Positions 59,324-64,000 of a DNA stretch of 64,000 nucleotides are shown in pieces. Position numbers and translations under genes: made by a program. Position 1 is the stretch's first letter. Each line of letters opens with the position of its first letter. The notes beneath the pieces are model-generated. The model searched no databases and was not told where the DNA came from. It worked only from the letters and a program-made list of their open reading frames with translations. The DNA comes from Curtobacterium pusillum (GTDB lineage Bacteria; Actinomycetota; Actinomycetes; Actinomycetales; Microbacteriaceae). The stretch lies in NCBI RefSeq assembly GCF_007680845.1, contig NZ_VEIY01000009.1:43307-107306 (forward strand). The letters are read 5' to 3'.

Positions 59324-60283
59324 ATGACCACAGCTCTCTACCTCACCAGGCGCGTCCTGCAGGCGCTCGCGGTGATCCTCATCGTCACGATCGTCGTGTT
59401 CTGCCTGCTGCACGCGCTGCCCGGCGGACCCGCCCGCGGCGTCCTCGGCGTCTCCGCGACGGCCGCGCAGATCACCGCGTTCAACCAGGCACAGGGACTC
59501 GACCAGGCGCTCCCCGTGCAGTACCTCCGGTTCCTCGGCCGACTGCTCACCGGCGACCTCGGCACCTCGTACACGCTCAACGAACCGGTGTCGCAGCTCA
59601 TCGCCGAGCGACTCCCGAAGACCCTCGTCCTCACCGGCATGTCCGCGGTGCTCGGGCTCGTCATCGCGATCCCCGTCGGCATGTGGCAGGCGGTCCGCCG
59701 CAACGGCGCGGTCGACTACACCGCCACCGCCCTGGCCTTCGTCTTCTACTCGACGCCGGCGTTCTTCCTCGGGCTCGTCCTCATCATCGTCTTCAGCCAG
59801 CAGCTGCCGTGGCTGCCGTCCCAGGCGCCGAGCGGGAACACGCTCGCCGAGGTCTTCCAGGACCCGGCCGGCCTCGTGCTCCCCGTCGTCACGGGAGCCC
59901 TCGCGATGATCGCGGTGTTCAGCCGGTACATGCGGGCCTCGACGCTCGAGAACCTCCGGGAGGACTACGTCCGCACGGCCCGTGCCGGCGGCGCCTCCAC
60001 CGTGACGATCCTCCGGCGGCACGTGTTCCGGAACTCGCTCACCCCGGTGGTCGCGATGCTCGGGTACTACCTGCCGGTGCTCTTCGGCGGGGCGCTCGTC
60101 ACCGAGCAGCTCTTCAACTACCCCGGCATGGGGCTGCTGTTCTGGAACGCGGCGCAGTCCTCCGACTACCCGACCCTGCTCGGCTGCGTCCTCGTCATCT
60201 CCATCGCGACGGTCGTGGGCACGCTGCTCGCCGACGTCGCGCAGTCCCTCATCGACCCCCGAGTGAAGGCAGGCCGCGCATGA
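59324..60283 (+). CDS. Opp/Dpp-type ABC transporter permease (DppB-like)
   Basis: 319 residues from ATG 59324. Six TM helices, starting TRRVLQALAVILIVTIVVFC, then LLHALPGGPARGVLGVSATA, the DppB N-terminal pattern. The EAA loop is EDYVRTARAGGASTVTILRR, and VTEQLFNYPGMGLLFWNAAQ is another strong family block. It partners the DppC-like gene after a 20-codon ORF. Confidence 0.92.
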   Translation: MTTALYLTRRVLQALAVILIVTIVVFCLLHALPGGPARGVLGVSATAAQITAFNQAQGLDQALPVQYLRFLGRLLTGDLGTSYTLNEPVSQLIAERLPKTLVLTGMSAVLGLVIAIPVGMWQAVRRNGAVDYTATALAFVFYSTPAFFLGLVLIIVFSQQLPWLPSQAPSGNTLAEVFQDPAGLVLPVVTGALAMIAVFSRYMRASTLENLREDYVRTARAGGASTVTILRRHVFRNSLTPVVAMLGYYLPVLFGGALVTEQLFNYPGMGLLFWNAAQSSDYPTLLGCVLVISIATVVGTLLADVAQSLIDPRVKAGRA

Positions 60284-60342
60284 GCGCCGCGTCCATCATC
60301 GACACTGCGTCCACCAACGACGTGATGGGAGTCCGCGCATGA
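60280..60342 (+). CDS. Possible 20-aa ORF between the two permease genes
   Basis: ATG 60280 overlaps the dppB stop and the frame ends at TGA 60340-60342, overlapping the dppC ATG, with product MSAASIIDTASTNDVMGVRA. The sequence CGCGCATGAGCGCCG occurs at both its start (60276) and the dppC start (60335), so it may simply reflect a duplicated start region. No known family; translation is possible but unproven. Confidence 0.25.
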   Translation: MSAASIIDTASTNDVMGVRA

Positions 60343-61232
60343 GCGCCGTGCAACTGGCCCCGGAAGCGCCCGGAGCTCCCGTGGTCGTCGCGTCGAGCGG
60401 GTGGAAGCTCGCCGTCCGCCGCTTCCGCCACAACACCCTCGCCGTGGTCGGCCTCGTCGTCATCGTCGTCATCGTGCTGTTCTGCTTCGTCGGACCGTTC
60501 CTGTACCCGACCGACCAGACGCACACGCAGCTGTCCCAGGCGAACCTCGGCCCGAGCGCCGCCCACCTGCTCGGCACCGACGCCGTCGGGCACGACGTCC
60601 TCGGTCGCCTGATGTTCGGCGGCAAGGTGTCGCTCATGGTCGGCATCGCCGCGGGCATCCTCGCCACGGTCGTCGGCACGCTCTGGGGATCCGTCGCCGG
60701 GTACGTGGGCGGCTGGGTCGACGCCGTGATGATGCGCGTGGTCGACGCCGGCATCGCGATCCCCGCGCTGTTCATCCTCCTCGTGATCTCCGCGATCACG
60801 ACGCCGGGAGTGTGGGGCCTCATCGTGATCCTCGGCCTCGTGTCGTGGCTCGTGCCCTCCCGACTCATCCGCGCGGAGACCCTGACGCTGAAGAACCGCG
60901 ACTACGTCCTCACCCTGCGCGCGATCGGCGGGTCGCACGCCCGCGCCATCGGCCGGCACCTGCTGCCGAACTCGGTGTCCACGATCGTCGTCGCCGCGAC
61001 GTTCCAGGTGGCCGACGCGATCCTCCTCGTCGCCTACGTCTCGTACCTCGGCCTCGGGGTGCAGGCGCCGGCGACGGACTGGGGTGGCATGCTCTCGGCG
61101 GGACTCACCGCCGCCTACTCGGGGCGCTGGTGGCTCATCGTGCCGCCGGGTCTCGCCGTGATCCTCGTCGTCTGCGCGTTCAACGCCGTGGGCGACGGGC
61201 TCCGGGACGCCTTCGACGTGAGGGGCCGATAG
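60339..61232 (+). CDS. Opp/Dpp-type ABC transporter permease (DppC-like)
   Basis: 297 residues from ATG 60339. It has the DppC pattern: AVRRFRHNTLAVVGLVVIVV, then AHLLGTDAVGHDVLGRLMFG (GTDxxGRD-like), KVSLMVGIAAGILATVVGTL. The EAA loop is KNRDYVLTLRAIGGSHARAI and the end reads FNAVGDGLRDAFDVRGR. The ATPase ATG begins on the next base after its stop. Confidence 0.92.
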   Translation: MSAVQLAPEAPGAPVVVASSGWKLAVRRFRHNTLAVVGLVVIVVIVLFCFVGPFLYPTDQTHTQLSQANLGPSAAHLLGTDAVGHDVLGRLMFGGKVSLMVGIAAGILATVVGTLWGSVAGYVGGWVDAVMMRVVDAGIAIPALFILLVISAITTPGVWGLIVILGLVSWLVPSRLIRAETLTLKNRDYVLTLRAIGGSHARAIGRHLLPNSVSTIVVAATFQVADAILLVAYVSYLGLGVQAPATDWGGMLSAGLTAAYSGRWWLIVPPGLAVILVVCAFNAVGDGLRDAFDVRGR

Positions 61233-62942
61233 ATGTCCATCCTGACCACCACCGACCTCGGGGTCGCCTTCAGCACGGAGTCCGGCACGGTCGACGCCGT
61301 CCGCGGGGTCTCCCTGCACGTCGAGCCCGGCGAGACCCTGGCGCTCGTCGGCGAGTCCGGCTCGGGCAAGTCCACCGTCGCGCTCGCCGCGATGGGGCTG
61401 CTCTCCGGCAACGCGACCGCGACCGGCAGCGCCGTCGTCGACGGCCACGAGGTCGTCGGCGCCCCGGAGACCGCCCTCCGCGGCCTCCGCGGGAGCACCG
61501 TCTCGATGGTCTTCCAGGAGCCGGCGACCGCCCTCGACCCGCTCACCCGCGTCGGCGCGCAGATCGCGGAGGTGATCCGCAACCACGGCGACGTCTCCGC
61601 GGCGGACGCGTCCGAGCAGGCCGTCGAGCTCCTCGCCCGCGTCGGCATCCCGTCGCCGTCGCAGCGTGCGCGGGCGTTCCCGTTCCAGCTGTCCGGCGGG
61701 CAGCGGCAGCGGGTCGTCATCGCGATGGCGATCGCGAACTCGCCGAAGCTCCTCATCGCGGACGAACCGACGACCGCGCTCGACGTCACGGTGCAGGCCG
61801 AGATCCTCGAGCTCCTCCGCCGGCTCGCGGCCGACACCGGCACGGGGGTCCTCCTCGTCACGCACAACATGGGCGTCGTCGCGGACTTCGCGGACCGGGT
61901 CGCCGTGATGCTGCAGGGCGAGATCGTCGAGACGGGCGGGGTCGAGGACGTCCTCCTCCGTCCGCAGCACGACTACACGAAGCGGTTGCTGGCGGCGGTG
62001 CCGCGGCTCGCGGTCGCTCCCGCGGGATCGGTCGGGTCCGTCGCGTCGGCCGGGTCGGTCGGGTCCGTCGCGTCGGCCGCCTCGGTCGGTGGTCTGGACG
62101 GGAGGCGCGACGCGGCCCCGGTGGTCGACCTGCGGGACGTCTCGGTGACGTTCGGGCGCGGGGCGCGCGCCGTCCACGCCCTGAGCGGGATCGACATCGC
62201 GGTGCACGCCGGCGAGACCATCGGCCTCGTCGGGGAGTCCGGCTCGGGCAAGTCCACCGCGGCCCGGGTCGCGCTCGGCCTCATCACGCCGACGTCCGGC
62301 AGCGTGCACCTGTTCGGTTCGGACCTGCGACGGGCGAAGGGCCGTGACCGGCGCGCGCTCCGCTCCGGGATCGGCGTCGTGCTGCAGGACCCGGTCGCCT
62401 CCCTCGACGCCCGCATGTCCGTCGCCGAGTGCATCGCCGAACCGCTCGCCGTGCACCGCCGCGGGATGTCCTCGGCCGACCGGCGACGCCGCATCGACGA
62501 GGTGCTCGACGCCGTCCGGCTGCCCCGGACCCTGGCGACACGTGCACCCCGGGAGCTCTCCGGCGGCCAGCGGCAGCGCGTCTCGCTCGCCCGCGCCCTC
62601 GTCCTCTCGCCGCGGTTGCTCGTCGCCGACGAGCCGACCAGTGCGCTCGACGTCAGCGTGCAGGAGACCGTGCTCGAGGTGCTCCGCGAGCTGCAGGACG
62701 ACCTCGGGTTCGCGTGCCTGTTCGTCTCGCACGACCTCGCCGTCGTGCAGCAGTTCGCCGAGCGCGTCGTCGTGATGCGCCAGGGCGTCGTCGAGGAGCA
62801 GGGCGCCACCGGCTCCACCCTCCTGCACCCGACGACCGACTACACCCGCCGACTGCTCGCCGCGGTCCCCGTCCCGGACCCGATCGTGCAACGGCAACGT
62901 CGGGCCGAGCGGCTCGCGACCCTCGCGGCGGTGACCGCGTGA
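61233..62942 (+). CDS. Fused Opp/Dpp-type ABC ATPase (DppD-DppF in one chain)
   Basis: 569 residues from ATG 61233. Two complete nucleotide-binding domains: the first has Walker A ALVGESGSGKSTVAL, signature LSGGQRQRVVIAMA and Walker B LLIADEPTTALDVT; the second has GLVGESGSGKSTAAR, LSGGQRQRVSLARA and LLVADEPTSALDVS. They are joined by a low-complexity linker (about 255-290) with two 27-bp tandem repeats. It is the energy unit for the upstream permeases. Overlaps the ROK kinase (GTGA). Confidence 0.95.
   Translation: MSILTTTDLGVAFSTESGTVDAVRGVSLHVEPGETLALVGESGSGKSTVALAAMGLLSGNATATGSAVVDGHEVVGAPETALRGLRGSTVSMVFQEPATALDPLTRVGAQIAEVIRNHGDVSAADASEQAVELLARVGIPSPSQRARAFPFQLSGGQRQRVVIAMAIANSPKLLIADEPTTALDVTVQAEILELLRRLAADTGTGVLLVTHNMGVVADFADRVAVMLQGEIVETGGVEDVLLRPQHDYTKRLLAAVPRLAVAPAGSVGSVASAGSVGSVASAASVGGLDGRRDAAPVVDLRDVSVTFGRGARAVHALSGIDIAVHAGETIGLVGESGSGKSTAARVALGLITPTSGSVHLFGSDLRRAKGRDRRALRSGIGVVLQDPVASLDARMSVAECIAEPLAVHRRGMSSADRRRRIDEVLDAVRLPRTLATRAPRELSGGQRQRVSLARALVLSPRLLVADEPTSALDVSVQETVLEVLRELQDDLGFACLFVSHDLAVVQQFAERVVVMRQGVVEEQGATGSTLLHPTTDYTRRLLAAVPVPDPIVQRQRRAERLATLAAVTA
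62022..62075 (+). repeat. 27-bp in-frame tandem repeat in the ATPase linker
   Basis: Two adjacent 27-base units (62022-62048, 62049-62075) encode AGSVGSVAS twice, followed by a partial AASVG. Differences are confined to one or two third-position bases. Length changes here would keep frame and alter only the linker between the two ATPase domains. Confidence 0.85.
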
Positions 62943-63880
62943 TCGGCATCGGACCGGACGCGGTCGTCGCCGGCGTGGACGTCGGTGGGACGAACACGAA
63001 GGTCGTCCTCGCGACGCCGACCCTCGAGGTGCTCGACCGCATCGACCTGCCGACGCCCGCCCACGCGGGCGGGGCCGCGATCGTGACCGCCGCACTCGGG
63101 GCGGTGACCGAACTGCTCGACCGGCACCGCGCCTCCTTGACGGGTGTCGGGGTGGGCGCTGCCGGCGTCGTCGACGCGAGCACGGGAACGGTGCTCGTGA
63201 CGGGCAACTCGTTCACCGGCTGGGCCGGTTACGGCGTGACCGACGCCGTGACCGCGGCGCTCGGCGTGCCGGCGACGCTCGACAACGACGTGAACGCGTT
63301 CCTCCTCGGCGAGATCGCGGCCGGCGCGGTCGCGGGGGAGTCCGACGTCCTCGGGATGACCCTCGGTACCGGCGTGGGCGGAGCGTTCGTGCTCGGCGGT
63401 TCGCTGTTCGCCGGTCCCCGAGGTGCCGCCGGTGAGATCGGGCACGTCCCGGGCTTCGGCGACGCGCTGTGCACCTGCGGGCAGATCGGGCACCTCGAGA
63501 CCATCGCCGGCGCCCGCGGGATCGCCGACCGGTACGCCGAGCGGTCCGGCCGACGGCTGTCCGTCCGCGAGGTCGCCGACGCCGCCCGCGCCGGGGACGC
63601 CGACGCTGCCGCGGTGTTCGAGCGGGCGGGATGGGGGCTCGCCCGTGCTGCCCTGCTGACGGCGGGGATCCTCGACGTGACCACGGTCGTCATCGGCGGG
63701 GGGATCGCCCGCTCGTGGGACCTGCTCGAGCCGCCGATCACCGCGGCGATCGCGCTGGAGCCCCCCGTCAGCGGTGCCCGGATCCGCCTGGCGCAGTCGA
63801 CGCTCGGGTCGGACGCGGTGGCCCTCGGCGCCGCCGCCCAGGTGCGCGACCTCGTGCTCGGCGGTGCGCCCGCGCGCTGA
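62939..63880 (+). CDS. ROK-family sugar kinase
   Basis: 313 residues from GTG 62939. No HTH, so a kinase rather than a repressor. The ATP site is VVAGVDVGGTNTKVVLATPT; the sugar-binding/catalytic block is ATLDNDVNAFLLGEIAAGAV (DNDxN). GEIGHVPGF supplies the conserved EIGH. The zinc loop is LCTCGQIGHLETIAG, where the usual last Cys (CxCGxxGC) is His. Likely substrates are glucose, N-acetylmannosamine or N-acetylglucosamine. As the last gene of the importer operon it would phosphorylate the imported or released sugar. Confidence 0.9.
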   Translation: MIGIGPDAVVAGVDVGGTNTKVVLATPTLEVLDRIDLPTPAHAGGAAIVTAALGAVTELLDRHRASLTGVGVGAAGVVDASTGTVLVTGNSFTGWAGYGVTDAVTAALGVPATLDNDVNAFLLGEIAAGAVAGESDVLGMTLGTGVGGAFVLGGSLFAGPRGAAGEIGHVPGFGDALCTCGQIGHLETIAGARGIADRYAERSGRRLSVREVADAARAGDADAAAVFERAGWGLARAALLTAGILDVTTVVIGGGIARSWDLLEPPITAAIALEPPVSGARIRLAQSTLGSDAVALGAAAQVRDLVLGGAPAR

Positions 63881-64000
63881 CGCGCCCTGCGGCGTCCTCC
63901 GCGGCCGCCGCATGCCCTGCCGCTCCGGAACCTGGTTCCGAACCCCGCGCGCGCTGACGCCCGCCCGACCACAACGCGAACCGGCCCGAACCACCTGATC
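63881..64000. other. Terminal 120 bases without a supported gene
   Basis: After the ROK kinase stop I see no reading frame with coding character. CGGAACCTGGTTCCG (63926-63940) is a near-perfect palindrome that could be an operator or hairpin for a gene beyond the window. Confidence 0.4.

Noticed and set aside
55772..60022. Very long minus-strand open frame (1416 aa)
   Set aside because: It runs antisense to the importer and out of frame across the ROK and M81 genes; no motif, no conserved domain. High GC keeps such frames open.
62098..62117. GACGGGAGGCGCG inside the ATPase linker as a sixth repeat copy
   Set aside because: Only one short arm matches and no complementary arm follows, so it is not a palindrome copy.
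60249..63095. 948-aa minus-strand open frame
   Set aside because: Antisense to dppC, the fused ATPase and the kinase, which carry full Walker and ROK motifs on the plus strand.

Overview
This window comes from a high-GC actinobacterium. The dense G/C-ending codons, frequent GTG starts, GTGA/ATGA gene overlaps, an actinobacterial SOS box and the set of soil/plant polysaccharide genes fit a Microbacteriaceae chromosome. Curtobacterium is my best guess, from general resemblance only. No phage, insertion sequence, CRISPR array or rRNA was seen. One tRNA gene (Ser, CGA anticodon) is present.

Layout. 0-1.4 kb: start of radA, a GDSL/SGNH hydrolase and tRNA-Ser. 1.5-3.6 kb: a small variable patch behind the tRNA, with a YhcG-type nuclease gene broken by one TAG, three small unknown genes, and a junction that removed the first part of an ABC permease. 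3.6-7.0 kb: permease, NMT1/SsuA-type binding lipoprotein, a 54-residue AtzG/GatC-like protein and an amidase, probably for uptake and hydrolysis of a nitrogen compound. 7.0-12.6 kb: regulators, two alpha/beta hydrolases, an MFS exporter, a GNAT, and a graveyard (8.7-9.6 kb) with a deleted divergent NmrA/TetR pair. 12.6-22.4 kb: alpha-mannan utilisation (secreted GH76, GH125, CUT1 importer, intracellular GH76, GntR/LacI repressor), followed by a TolB-like and a Dabb protein. 22.5-29.7 kb: a second CUT1 importer with a GH31 glycosidase, a LacI repressor and a 28-bp perfect palindrome in the promoter. 29.8-32.9 kb: MetE-like, aldo/keto reductase, UBP zinc finger, MsrA. 33.0-42.9 kb: a minus-strand operon of permease, two DUF1989 proteins, urea/guanidine carboxylase, allophanate hydrolase, TetR and BioY; this fits guanidine (or urea) nitrogen assimilation with its own biotin supply. 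43-47.5 kb: aldo/keto reductase, LexA-boxed DUF6504-like gene, membrane protein, TetR with paired operators, epoxide hydrolase, MarR. 47.7-50.2 kb: a three-gene SipW/TasA-like surface-protein locus ending in a LamG protein. 50.3-53.7 kb: Fic protein, TetR, MFS. 53.8-63.9 kb: a divergent catabolic locus with a ROK repressor, M81/MlrC and CutC on one side, and an Opp/Dpp importer with a ROK sugar kinase on the other.

Across the window, five copies of one GC-rich palindrome family (core GGAGGCGCGGTGC) sit 15-58 bases after stop codons. Most catabolic blocks follow one plan: binding lipoprotein and two permeases, then a cytoplasmic enzyme, with a repressor and a recognisable palindromic operator. 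Three of the four importers have no ATPase gene here, so a shared ATPase encoded elsewhere is likely.
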